This document shows positions 6,611 to 14,238 of a stretch of 16,728 nucleotides of DNA, one piece after another. Position 1 is the first letter of the stretch. The number at the start of each line of letters is the position of its first letter. Both the position numbers and the translations under genes were made by a program. This DNA comes from Blautia sp. AF19-10LB (GTDB lineage: Bacteria; Bacillota; Clostridia; Lachnospirales; Lachnospiraceae). The notes under the pieces were generated by a model that saw only the letters and a program-made list of their open reading frames with translations, did no database searches and was not told the DNA's origin. The stretch is taken from the NCBI RefSeq assembly GCF_003461245.1, contig NZ_QTWS01000050.1, positions 1 through 16,728 of the forward strand, given 5' to 3'.

Positions 6611-7168
6611 ATGAAAAAAATAGCAATGATCAGAAGCAGTCCACACCAAAATGGAAATACAAATCTTTTGGCAGATGCTTTTATTGCAGGAGCAAAACAA
6701 ACCAGGAATGAAATTATAGATGTAAATTTGTCAAAAGAGAATATTAAATACTGTCAGGGATGTTATGGAACTTCGAGTTCAAGATCATGTACTAAGACCG
6801 GTATATGCTGGCAGACAGATATTATGAATATATTGTTGGAAAGCATCCGACAGTGTGATGTCATTGTTTTTGCAACACCTGTTTATTTTTACAGTGTTTC
6901 GGGACAACTTAAAGTTTTTTTAGATAGGACAGTTCCTTTATATGGGCAACAATATAATTTTAAAGACATTTACATATTGTCAGCCAGTGAAAGCAGTTCA
7001 AAATCAGCAATGGACGGTGTGATAAAGGATATTGAAGGCTGGATGACATGTTTTCCGGGAACAAAGCTGGCAGGTGTCATATATGGGACGGGAATACTTT
7101 CTCCTGGTGCAGTCAAAAGCCAAAGAAAGCTCTTAGATGATGCAACACAGATGGGACAGAGTATATAA
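6611..7168 (+). CDS. NAD(P)H-dependent FMN reductase / iron-sulfur flavoprotein-like
   Basis: This is a 185-aa protein with a flavodoxin-like fold. It begins with the FMN phosphate-binding loop (MIRSSPHQNGNTNLL), followed by a cysteine cluster at about residues 48-66 and ATPVYFYSVSGQLKVFLDR, the conserved second flavin-contact region. Relatives transfer electrons from NAD(P)H to FMN, quinones or other acceptors. The four cysteines have C-x2-C-x8-C-x5-C spacing. Iron-sulfur flavoproteins usually have two residues between the second and third, so cluster binding is uncertain. Start: the ATG at 6602 is only one base after AAAGG, while the ATG at 6611 has normal spacing. It is the first gene of a four-gene operon and is probably soluble and cytoplasmic. 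Substrate unknown. Confidence 0.85.
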   Translation: MKKIAMIRSSPHQNGNTNLLADAFIAGAKQTRNEIIDVNLSKENIKYCQGCYGTSSSRSCTKTGICWQTDIMNILLESIRQCDVIVFATPVYFYSVSGQLKVFLDRTVPLYGQQYNFKDIYILSASESSSKSAMDGVIKDIEGWMTCFPGTKLAGVIYGTGILSPGAVKSQRKLLDDATQMGQSI

Positions 7169-7193
7169 AAACAAATTTTTAGGAAACAGGATT

Positions 7194-7661
7194 ATGAACA
7201 CAGAAGGTTTAGAAATGTTGAAGCACAGAAGAAGTGTGAGAAAATTTCAGACAAAACAGATTGAAACAGAAATCCTAAACCAGATTTTGGAAGCAGGAAC
7301 TTATGCACCAACGGCAAACGGAAAACAACAGCCAGTAATTGTAGCTGTCCAAAATGCAGATACGGTAATGAAAATTGACACCATTAATGCAAAATTCAGA
7401 AAGGGACAGGAACATCCTTATTATGGGGCACCAACAATTATCCTTGTATTGTCCAATCCTGAAACAATAGCACCTGTAGAAGACGGCTGTCTTGTGGCTG
7501 GTAATATTATGAATGCTGCTTATGCCGTAGGCGTAGGAAGCTGCTGGATTCATTTTTGCAGAGAAATGTTTGAAACTGAAGATGGAAAAAATTTATTAAA
7601 GCAATGGGGATTACCAAAACCATTACCAAGAAAAAAAGATTACATTATTCATGTAAAGTAA
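7194..7661 (+). CDS. Nitroreductase-family protein, apparently internally deleted
   Basis: This is a 155-aa member of the FMN-dependent nitroreductase superfamily, which reduces nitro groups, quinones or similar acceptors with NAD(P)H as a dimer. Residues 8-15 (KHRRSVRK) hold the FMN-phosphate arginines. TYAPTANGKQQP (about 37-48) and MNAAYAVGVGSCWIHF (about 106-121) are family landmarks. Near the end, KQWGL is joined directly to PKPLPRKKDYII. Relatives normally have about 18-20 residues here, including a VGHCILGY-like core strand. The joint lies between two ATTACCA repeats, which suggests a slippage deletion. The frame stays open but the fold or flavin site may be damaged. The start is ATG 7194, with AGGAA 8 bases upstream. 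Longer frames overlap the previous gene. Confidence 0.85.
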   Translation: MNTEGLEMLKHRRSVRKFQTKQIETEILNQILEAGTYAPTANGKQQPVIVAVQNADTVMKIDTINAKFRKGQEHPYYGAPTIILVLSNPETIAPVEDGCLVAGNIMNAAYAVGVGSCWIHFCREMFETEDGKNLLKQWGLPKPLPRKKDYIIHVK

Positions 7662-7680
7662 AGAAAGAGAGGAAAATATC

Positions 7681-7977
7681 ATGATAAGACAGATTTTTAT
7701 TGCACCATTAAAGGAAGGCGTATCAGAAGAAAAAGTACAGCAGAGAATCAAGGCTCAGCTCGCATTAAAAGAGCATGTACCGGGAATTGAAAGCATTACG
7801 GTTGGAAAATCATTGGGACTTTATGGAATGGACAATGCTGTGGTAATGATGATTGATTTAAAGGACATGGATGCATGGAATGCACTACTTGCAAATGAAT
7901 ACCATACACAGCTTGGAAACGAAGCCGGTGAGTATTTCGATGTCAATGGGTTTATTGCAGTTCAGGTAGAAGTATAA
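7681..7977 (+). CDS. Dabb-family (stress-responsive A/B barrel) protein
   Basis: This is a 98-aa single-domain ferredoxin-like alpha+beta barrel of the Dabb family, seen from MIRQIFIAPLKEGVSEE at the start, HVPGIESITVGKS in the middle and VNGFIAVQVEV at the end. Dabb domains form dimers and are found as stress proteins or as small enzymes on aromatic and polyketide substrates. No role is established for this branch. The ribosome site GAGAGG is well placed. The stop TAA shares its last base with the ATG of the next gene, so the two are translationally coupled. Its place between two nitroreductases suggests that it handles or shields the same small substrate. Confidence 0.85.
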   Translation: MIRQIFIAPLKEGVSEEKVQQRIKAQLALKEHVPGIESITVGKSLGLYGMDNAVVMMIDLKDMDAWNALLANEYHTQLGNEAGEYFDVNGFIAVQVEV

Positions 7978-8513
7978 TGGAAAATCAGTTATTTGAACTC
8001 GCAAGAAAACGACGTTCTATCAGACAGTATGGAAATAAACGGATTGACGATGATGTGATTGCGGAAATTATGAAAGTAGCATTAACTGCCCCGACTTCAT
8101 TTGGACATCATGCAGTGGAATTTGTAGTTGTTCGTGAAGCTGAAATGATACGAAAAGTTGGTGCATGTAAGAACTTTGGCGGTTCTCAGGTAAATGGTGC
8201 AGATACTGTTATTGTAGCCATCGTAAAAACGTCAGATAAAAGAGCCAGTGAGTTTTGGATTGAAGATGGTGCTATCGCATCGGCATATCTGCTTCTTGCG
8301 ATTGAGCAATATGATCTTGGAGCCTGCTGGGTACATATCCGTAACCGAAAAGGAAAATTGAAGTCTTCTGATGAGGAAATAAGGCAGTTGTTGAATATTC
8401 CAGATGGATATACAGTATTAAACTTAGTAGCACTTGGAGAAAAAGGAGAAAAAAAGGCTCCTTATACAGAAAAAGATCTAAAGTTTGGAAATATTCACAT
8501 GGAAAAATTTTAA
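7977..8513 (+). CDS. Nitroreductase-family protein
   Basis: This is a 178-aa full-length FMN-dependent oxidoreductase of the nitroreductase superfamily. ARKRRSIRQY (residues 9-18) supplies the flavin-phosphate arginines. ALTAPTSFGHHAVEFVVV and IASAYLLLAIEQYDLGACWVHIR are family landmarks. The core strand near the end (GYTVLNLVALGEKGE), missing in the paralogue two genes upstream, is present here. It is the last gene of the operon, starts by a one-base overlap with the Dabb gene and is followed by a strong terminator. Two different nitroreductases in one operon suggests two acceptors or a heterodimer. The sequence does not decide. Confidence 0.9.
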   Translation: MENQLFELARKRRSIRQYGNKRIDDDVIAEIMKVALTAPTSFGHHAVEFVVVREAEMIRKVGACKNFGGSQVNGADTVIVAIVKTSDKRASEFWIEDGAIASAYLLLAIEQYDLGACWVHIRNRKGKLKSSDEEIRQLLNIPDGYTVLNLVALGEKGEKKAPYTEKDLKFGNIHMEKF

Positions 8514-8526
8514 AAGACACAATAAA

Positions 8527-8574
8527 GGGATATATGATAATAGCCGGTTATGGTTATCATATATCCCGCTTTTT
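8527..8574 (+). terminator. Terminator of the flavin-enzyme operon
   Basis: A perfect 14-bp stem (8527-8540 with 8554-8567) and 13-base loop are followed by GCTTTTT. It also lies just past the end of the convergent LysR gene. Confidence 0.9.
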
Positions 8575-8610
8575 ATCGCTATGTATTTATAAAAAATTGT
8601 GAGTAACAGG

Positions 8611-9489
8611 TTATACAGATGGAATGATTTCACTTACATAATTCGCAATCATACGTTTTAGTTCCAGAGCAACCGGAGTCAGATCGTGCAGATCATTCGC
8701 AGCAAGCCCGATAGGAATCTCTATTGTCGGTTCAATCGCACAACGGCTTAGTTTATTTGGGGTATTGTTTACTGTAAACTCTGAGATGATACCGATGCCA
8801 TTTCCTTTTTCTGCGAGATGAATGACCGATTCCGCCTGTTAGACAATAAAGCTTTGTGATATTTTTACATTTTTTGCTTTGAGAAGTTCCATTGCAGTTT
8901 CGTGTCCTGCCTGACAGAAAATGAAACGTTCTGGTTCGATATTCAGATCCAAGACGGGATCTGTAAGCATCTCAGAAGTTCCAACAGCAATCATACGGTC
9001 TGTGAAAAGAAGCTGATAATCTAACGTATCAAATGGTGCCGAAAAGATACCGAGATCAACCTGATGTTCTTCGATTGCCTTACGGATATCCATAGAACTT
9101 CCCTCGATCAGTTCAATCGACACATAAGGATATAACTTATGAAAGCGATAAAAAACTTCAGACAATATTACAGAGGTGAGAATTGGCATAGATGCTATTC
9201 TTACCTTACCGCCAATAAAATTGTTAGAACGGAAAGCTGCCTGATACATCCGGTTTTCAGTTTTTTCCATTTGACGGGCTAAAATAAGAATCTCATGCCC
9301 TATATCAGTAAGGATAAGACCTTTTCTTTTATCCCGGTGAAATAATTTCAAATTTAGTTCATCTTCCAATATCTTGATCGCCTTGCTGACTGCAGGCTGG
9401 GAGATATAAAGTTCATTGGCAGTTTCAGTGATGCTTCCCTTTTCGGCAACCCGGATAAAGATACGAAGATTGTGATTTAACATAATCAT
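8611..9489 (-). pseudogene. LysR-family regulator with an in-frame TAA stop
   Basis: The gene would encode a 292-aa LysR-type activator, a normal length for the family. The N-terminal winged helix-turn-helix spans about residues 1-65 (FIRVAEKGSITETANELYIS, QPAVSKAIKILEDELNLKLF). A periplasmic-binding-like effector domain follows. At 8839-8841 an in-frame TAA ends the protein at 216 residues. The same frame then stays open for 75 codons with clear LysR C-terminal sequence (GNGIGIISEF, NDLHDLTPVALELKRMI) to TAA 8611-8613, so one base change explains the break. The start is ATG 9489, 8 bases from GGAG. It is divergent from the transporter gene, and its start codon lies within operator copy 2. 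It could be a pseudogene, a truncated protein with altered ligand response, or a sequencing error. Confidence 0.9.
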
Positions 9490-9528
9490 ATAGTTATCTC
9501 CACATTTCAATAACGGTATTTGAGTTAT
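9482..9528. promoter_or_regulatory. Shared LysR-type operator block, copy 2
   Basis: This is the second copy of the 47-bp block at 6521-6567, with identical AGTTATCT and GTATTTGAGTTAT parts at the same 24-bp offset. The distal dyad is ATAAT-N6-GTTAT (9482-9497), and a further ATAAC-N9-GTTAT dyad sits at 9510-9528 on the -35 box. The distal dyad overlaps the LysR start codon, so binding could also control the regulator's own expression. Confidence 0.7.
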
Positions 9529-9548
9529 GAACAAGTATAACATACAAT
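9520..9548 (+). promoter_or_regulatory. Promoter of the transporter-SDR operon
   Basis: TTGAGT (9520-9525) and TACAAT (9543-9548) are 17 bases apart. The -35 hexamer and spacer length are the same as at 6559-6587, while the -10 box is slightly weaker. Confidence 0.7.
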
Positions 9549-9586
9549 AAAAACGTGAACAAGAGATATAGAAAGGAATGAAGAAT

Positions 9587-10525
9587 ATGTCAATTATTTT
9601 AGGATTTCTGGCAGGTGTTGGTCTGCCTATACAAACAAGTGTAAATACAAGATTAAGAAAAAAAGTGGGTTCACCATATAACGCATCCTTAGTATCATTT
9701 GTGGTTGCGTTATTGTTTCTATCCGCATTATTATTGATTACCGGACAGGGGTTACACATACCTTTGGCACAGTTGTTGAATGAGCCTGCATGGATTTGGA
9801 TTGGCGGTATCTGTGGTCTGGTCTTTCTGACAGGAAATATCTTATTATTTTCAAAATTAGGTGGAGTACAGACAGTTGTACTTCCGGTTCTCGGTCAGAT
9901 TTTAATGGGCTTGATCATCGACAATTTTGGATTGTTTTATTCACAGAAAACACCGCTGTCTGTATTCCGCATTGCTGGTGCGGTAATGGTAATTTTGGGC
10001 GTAGTTTTGGTTTCAATGGCAAAAGAAAATAAAACTGCCAGTGAGAAGCTGCAAAAATCAGAAAGTACCACTTTGTGGATATGGAGAGCATTTGGCATTT
10101 TTGCAGGAATGTTAAGTGCCACTCAGATTGCGGTAAACGGTTATCTTGGCAAAGTAGTAGGTTCTCCGATAAAAGCATCTGCTATTTCGTTTACTGTTGG
10201 AATTATCTTTCTGGCAATTATATGTATTGTTCTGCATTTTAAAAATGGGAAATCAGAATCATTCAAAAATGAATCGGCTAAAAATCCCTGGTGGATGTGG
10301 ATCGGTGGAATCCTTGGCGGATTATATATTCTTGCAAATGTCTATTTATCAAGAATTGTAGGAACTGGAATGACAGTCATCATTCTTTTGATTGGTTCTA
10401 CAACAGGAGGTATTCTGGTCGATCATTTTGGGATGTTTGAATCTCCGAAAAAGCCAATTAACGCCCAGAAAATACTGGGTGTCCTGATTATGATCTTAGG
10501 AGCTGCTGCAATTAAACTGCTGTAA
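9587..10525 (+). CDS. YdcZ/DUF606-type DMT-superfamily transporter, tandem form
   Basis: This 312-aa integral membrane protein is built of two homologous halves of the YdcZ (DUF606) family within the drug/metabolite transporter superfamily. Half one has TSVNTRLRKKVGSPYNASLVSF, and half two repeats it as AVNGYLGKVVGSPIKASAISF. About ten hydrophobic segments are visible. Many relatives are single-half proteins of about 150 aa working in pairs, so this is a fused form. Relatives are thought to export small metabolites, but the substrate is not known. The start is ATG 9587. The ATG at 9578 is only one base behind AAGG. The SDR gene follows after 14 bp. Regulation by the divergent LysR gene is suggested by the shared operator. 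Confidence 0.9.
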   Translation: MSIILGFLAGVGLPIQTSVNTRLRKKVGSPYNASLVSFVVALLFLSALLLITGQGLHIPLAQLLNEPAWIWIGGICGLVFLTGNILLFSKLGGVQTVVLPVLGQILMGLIIDNFGLFYSQKTPLSVFRIAGAVMVILGVVLVSMAKENKTASEKLQKSESTTLWIWRAFGIFAGMLSATQIAVNGYLGKVVGSPIKASAISFTVGIIFLAIICIVLHFKNGKSESFKNESAKNPWWMWIGGILGGLYILANVYLSRIVGTGMTVIILLIGSTTGGILVDHFGMFESPKKPINAQKILGVLIMILGAAAIKLL

Positions 10526-10539
10526 AGGAGTCCATTGAA

Positions 10540-11190
10540 ATGCGAAAAAAGAATATTGTAATTGCAGGAGCAGGATCGGGAATGGGAAATCATATCGCAG
10601 AAGTGTTTGGCAAACATGGTTTTCAAGTATTTCTACTTGCAAGAAACAGAAAACACCTTACAGAATATGAAGAACAGTTTCGGGATAAGGGAATAGATTG
10701 CTTTGGCATTGTTGCTGATATTTCAGAGACAGAATCTGTAAGAAAGGCATTTGCTGATATATTCAGTGAAATAAACTATATTGATGTTCTGGTATGTAAT
10801 GTAACAATAAGAGAACCAGGACTGCCAACATCATGGACTGATAAAGATTTGCTTGAACATTACAATACGGATGTTCTTGGGGCATTTCGATGTGTAAAAG
10901 AGGTACTACCCTCTCAAATCGCACAGGGTATCGGTACAATTCTTTTTACCGGCGGTGGCTTCTCCATACATCCAATGGCAGAATATTCCTGCGTATCCAT
11001 AGATAAAGCTGCACTTAGAAGTCTTGCCTGCACATTGCATCAGGAATTAAAAGAAAAAGGAATTTTTGTTGGAATTGTAACTATCATGGGTAATGTCGTC
11101 CCGGAAACTCACTATGCACCGGAAAAAATAGCAGAAGTGTATTGGAAAATGTATCAGGAACGGAAGGTTTGGGAATATATTTATCAGTGA
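10540..11190 (+). CDS. SDR-family oxidoreductase with atypical active site
   Basis: This is a 216-aa short-chain dehydrogenase/reductase-like protein with a Rossmann fold that binds NAD(P). The glycine motif is GAGSGMG (about residues 10-16), and the NADP-type LLARNRKHL follows the second strand. The standard NNAG is replaced by CNVT and the catalytic Ser strand reads FTGGGFS. Instead of Y-x3-K the sequence is YSCVSIDKAALRSL, that is Y-x6-K. A branch of SDRs with this TGGG and long-spaced Tyr/Lys pattern exists, so the enzyme may be active with altered chemistry, but the usual triad is not evident. AAAGGAG lies 9 bases before ATG. It is the second and last gene of the transporter operon. Substrate unknown. 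Confidence 0.85.
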   Translation: MRKKNIVIAGAGSGMGNHIAEVFGKHGFQVFLLARNRKHLTEYEEQFRDKGIDCFGIVADISETESVRKAFADIFSEINYIDVLVCNVTIREPGLPTSWTDKDLLEHYNTDVLGAFRCVKEVLPSQIAQGIGTILFTGGGFSIHPMAEYSCVSIDKAALRSLACTLHQELKEKGIFVGIVTIMGNVVPETHYAPEKIAEVYWKMYQERKVWEYIYQ

Positions 11191-11224
11191 ATCTGAGATT
11201 GTAGTTATTGAATAAGCGTTAAAT

Positions 11225-11260
11225 AACGCCTGTATCTTAGCCTAACAAGATACAGGCGTT
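11225..11260 (+). terminator. Terminator of the transporter-SDR operon
   Basis: A perfect 14-bp stem, AACGCCTGTATCTT (11225-11238) and AAGATACAGGCGTT (11247-11260), closes an 8-base loop. The following GTTCTTT is a modest U-tract. Confidence 0.8.
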
Positions 11261-11410
11261 GTTCTTTCCGGGGTCAACAGTTTTGTCCATTTTTGACGAT
11301 AATCATATTCTCTCATATTTTTTTACCCATCTTCTATGATTCTGGTTTTCATCTGTATTTCATTATATCTTTTAATCGTATCATCGTCAATTTAATTATA
11401 TCAGAATAAA

Positions 11411-11456
11411 TAAAAAGAAGCGAAAACCTATCAACCATGATGGTCTTCGCTTCTTT
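11411..11456 (-). terminator. Terminator after iadA
   Basis: AAAGAAGCGAA (11414-11424) pairs with TTCGCTTCTTT (11446-11456). On the minus strand it runs straight into TTTTTA. It lies 20 bases beyond the iadA stop. The bases between this and the SDR terminator (11261-11410) hold nothing I recognise. Confidence 0.85.
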
Positions 11457-11476
11457 CAATTCATATCATAAAAACA

Positions 11477-12637
11477 TTACTGCTCAAATCTGCCTTTCAT
11501 CTTCACTTCCTGCTCCCACACAGCCACCTGGCCACGGGCAAACAGGCTGTTGATGTCGAGATTTTCATCCAGTACCAGAAGATCTGCGTCTGCGCCCTCT
11601 GCTACACAGCCCTTGACTCCTTCCTGACCAAGGAGCACTGCCGGAGTGCTGGTCAGAAGCTGTAAGGCAGCCTCCAGCGGCATACCCTCTCTTACCAGGA
11701 TCTGAATGGTGCGGTGCAGATACTTCGGAGATGCGTATGTCAGGCCGATGCACTCGCCCTCCTCGTTGAAGCGTGGCTGGCTTCCGAATGCGTCACTGGA
11801 TATGGTGACATGATCCAGTTTCACGCCTTCGCGGTGTAAGAGCTCGTAAAGCTTCATGGCATCAGATTCTACTTCTACATCATCGGCACCGGCGGTGCAG
11901 TCAATGTAACCGCCGCGGCGTACCAGATCCGCACCGGCATCAATCAGGCCCGGATTACGTAAAATATGGGTCGGTAGCAGGTTCTTGGCCGGAACATCGG
12001 AATGATCCAGAACATAGAATACCGGATCCAGTCTTCCCTCTCCGTCACCCATATGCATAGTCACCAGCCCCGGTGTGTTGCTGAGCAGACCGGCTCTGCG
12101 GGCTGCGGTAGCCAGGGCGATCAGCTCTTCCCCGCCCGGATTGGAGCTTCTGTGGTCAGATACAGCTACCTTCACACCGATCATAGGCGGAACCAGGATG
12201 ATATCGCGCTCTACGCTTCCGGTCAGGGTGGTCGGCGGGTAACCGTAGGAGCTGGTCAGTGTATACACGGTCATGCCTTCCTCGGTCAGGGCACGGGCCT
12301 TTGCTACCAGATTCTCTACACTGCGGGTTACGCCATCTGTACCCAGAAGGCCAACCACGGTGGTAATACCGTTTTTTAAAAATTCGCTGAGCTGAGACTC
12401 CGGTACACGGGATGCCGGTCCCTGCTCTCCACCGCCTCCGGTGATATGCACATGCATGTCAATGTAAGCCGGAACAACGATTTTTCCCTCCAGGTCATAA
12501 GTCTCCACTCCCGGGAGTCCCTCATAGCCTTCGATAGAATCCTGCATCAGAAGGATTTTCTCTCCCTCAATGAGGATATCTTTTTTTCCCAATTTCTCTG
12601 GTGCGTAAACATTCGCGTTTTTCAGTAACTTGATCAT
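11477..12637 (-). CDS. iadA: Isoaspartyl dipeptidase (beta-aspartyl-peptidase)
   Basis: This 386-aa zinc amidohydrolase removes beta-linked (iso)aspartyl residues from dipeptides left by protein repair and turnover, and matches E. coli IadA closely in length and order of motifs. The metal ligands are all present: H62 and H64 in DMHVH, the bridging lysine K156 in GVKVAVSDHRS, H195 in MHMGDGEG, H224 in LPTHILRN and D282 in SSDAFGSQP. The TGGGGEQGP loop after the first motif is typical of the family. The start is the ATG behind AGGAGA. It follows nhaC by 81 bp with a terminator-like hairpin between them, so its level may be set by read-through. The region is richer in G+C than the redox cluster. 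It probably scavenges amino acids from isoaspartyl peptides in the cytoplasm. Confidence 0.95.
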   Translation of the reverse strand: MIKLLKNANVYAPEKLGKKDILIEGEKILLMQDSIEGYEGLPGVETYDLEGKIVVPAYIDMHVHITGGGGEQGPASRVPESQLSEFLKNGITTVVGLLGTDGVTRSVENLVAKARALTEEGMTVYTLTSSYGYPPTTLTGSVERDIILVPPMIGVKVAVSDHRSSNPGGEELIALATAARRAGLLSNTPGLVTMHMGDGEGRLDPVFYVLDHSDVPAKNLLPTHILRNPGLIDAGADLVRRGGYIDCTAGADDVEVESDAMKLYELLHREGVKLDHVTISSDAFGSQPRFNEEGECIGLTYASPKYLHRTIQILVREGMPLEAALQLLTSTPAVLLGQEGVKGCVAEGADADLLVLDENLDINSLFARGQVAVWEQEVKMKGRFEQ

Positions 12638-12670
12638 AATGTCTATTCTCCTGCCTTTTCTTTATTCTTC

Positions 12671-12704
12671 AAAAATTCCACCGGAATCAGGAATCCCGGT
12701 GGAA
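12671..12704 (-). terminator. Terminator-like hairpin between nhaC and iadA
   Basis: TTCCACCGG (12676-12684) and CCGGTGGAA (12696-12704) form a 9-bp stem followed on the minus strand by TTTTT. No strong promoter for iadA is evident in the short gap, so it may be a partial terminator that lowers iadA relative to nhaC. Confidence 0.75.
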
Positions 12705-12718
12705 CAAGACTTTCGTAT

Positions 12719-14164
12719 TTAGTTCTCCTTTTTCTTCTCATCAGCAAGCTTTGCGATACCGAATCCGGTAAAGCCCCAGATGATTGCAAAGATCCAGCCA
12801 GTGTAGCACAGGATTGCCCACGGAAGGTAATCCAGGGTCTCTACACCAAGGGTAGATGCCATATAGGCACCTGCTGCGGACCACGGAATCAGCGGCACCA
12901 CTACAGTACCGGCATCCTCAAGGGTTCTGGACAGGTTCTTTGCCGCAAGTCCGCGCTCTTTATAAGCGTCACGGAACATCTCTCCAGGAATCAAAATGGA
13001 AAGATAAGAGTTACCGGTAGTCAGTGCCATGGTAATGCAGGCTGCCACCGTTGCGGTAATCAGTGCGCCGGTACTCTTTGCCACGCTTAAAATCTTCTGA
13101 AGTACAACATCCAGACAGCCGGCCCGGCTCATGATGCCTGCAAAACAGAATGCACAGAATACCAGAAGTGTGGTACTCATAATGCCGTTCATACCACCAC
13201 GGTTTAACAGCTTGGTAACCGCCTCGGAACAAGTCTCGGTGTCGAAGCCTGCGCGATGGATCATAGATACACTAAAGCCGTTTACCGTTGCCTTTAACAC
13301 ATCACCCATTGCTACATGCTGAATGAAAACACCCTCTATGCCAGCTACAAAGGTGGAAAGAAGCATAACCGGAATGGTTGGCTTCTGAAACAGGGAACCT
13401 CCCAGCACGATTAGCACCGGAATGATGAGCAGTAGGTTCCAGCTGTACATGGAAGAAAGCTGGCTCAATAAGGTAGTAACAGTATCAGAGGTGATATCTG
13501 CACTTACATCTGCGTTCATACCAACAATGGCATATACCACCAGAGAAACGATGGTTGCCGGAACGGTGGTGTAAAACATATGTCCGATATGCTCATACAG
13601 TGTGCTGCCTGCCGCGATCGGAGCCAGGTTCGTGGTATCAGACAGCGGAGACATCTTATCACCGAAGTAGGAACCTGCGATACATGCACCTGCGGTAGCC
13701 GGAAGAGACACACCCAGAGCACTTGCAATTCCCATCAGGGCAACACCCATGGTTGCGACAGAACCCCAGGAAGTACCGGTAACAACCGATACAACAGCCT
13801 CGATCAGAAATGCTGTAACCAGCATGAATTTCGGGTTTACAATCTGAACACCATAGTAAATCATCATCGGAATGGTACCAGCTGCCATCCAGGTACCAAC
13901 CATAGCGCCAACGCATACCAGAATCAGAATTGCCGGCATACCTTTTGCAATCTTGGTACAGATCTCATCCATCATCTCATCCCAGGTAACACCCACACGG
14001 AACGCGATAAATGCCGCGATTGCTGCTACCATGATCAGGAGCGGCTCCGTGCTGTAGCCGAACACGCCCTTTCCAATGGTAAGGATCAGAAGCATTGCGA
14101 TGATCGGTGTGATCGATTCCGCAAAGGTGGGCAGACGTTTGGCCCGTTTTTTCTTTTCTTTCAT
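12719..14164 (-). CDS. nhaC: NhaC-family Na+/H+ antiporter-like transporter
   Basis: This 481-aa membrane protein with about a dozen hydrophobic segments belongs to the NhaC antiporter family. Landmarks are GTSWGSVATMGVALMGIA (about residues 130-147), GSYFGDKMSPLSDTTNLAP (about 163-181) and TGNSYLSILIPG in the second half. The N-terminus is strongly basic and cytoplasmic. Family members exchange Na+ for H+, and some exchange organic acids such as malate and lactate. Placed before iadA, it may import or exchange a dipeptide or amino acid related to isoaspartate, but this is inference and simple ion exchange is as likely. AAAGGAGG lies upstream with normal spacing, and a promoter is 75 bases above the start. 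Confidence 0.9.
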   Translation of the reverse strand: MKEKKKRAKRLPTFAESITPIIAMLLILTIGKGVFGYSTEPLLIMVAAIAAFIAFRVGVTWDEMMDEICTKIAKGMPAILILVCVGAMVGTWMAAGTIPMMIYYGVQIVNPKFMLVTAFLIEAVVSVVTGTSWGSVATMGVALMGIASALGVSLPATAGACIAGSYFGDKMSPLSDTTNLAPIAAGSTLYEHIGHMFYTTVPATIVSLVVYAIVGMNADVSADITSDTVTTLLSQLSSMYSWNLLLIIPVLIVLGGSLFQKPTIPVMLLSTFVAGIEGVFIQHVAMGDVLKATVNGFSVSMIHRAGFDTETCSEAVTKLLNRGGMNGIMSTTLLVFCAFCFAGIMSRAGCLDVVLQKILSVAKSTGALITATVAACITMALTTGNSYLSILIPGEMFRDAYKERGLAAKNLSRTLEDAGTVVVPLIPWSAAGAYMASTLGVETLDYLPWAILCYTGWIFAIIWGFTGFGIAKLADEKKKEN

Positions 14165-14238
14165 TTGTAATTCCTCCTTTTAGCCTCATTCGCGACAGTT
14201 TCACATTTTATCACGGCAGAAGCTTAAAATCCGGACTT

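Noticed and set aside
9490..9759. N-terminal extension of the LysR protein to a start at 9759
   Set aside because: It would run through the promoter and the divergent transporter gene, while the ATG at 9489 has a proper ribosome site and matches the family start.
12002..12379. Plus-strand open frame inside iadA
   Set aside because: It is a shadow of the iadA coding sequence and has no independent signal.
13580..14170. Plus-strand open frame of 196 codons
   Set aside because: It is entirely antisense to nhaC, Cys/His-rich by composition, and has no ribosome site or family resemblance.
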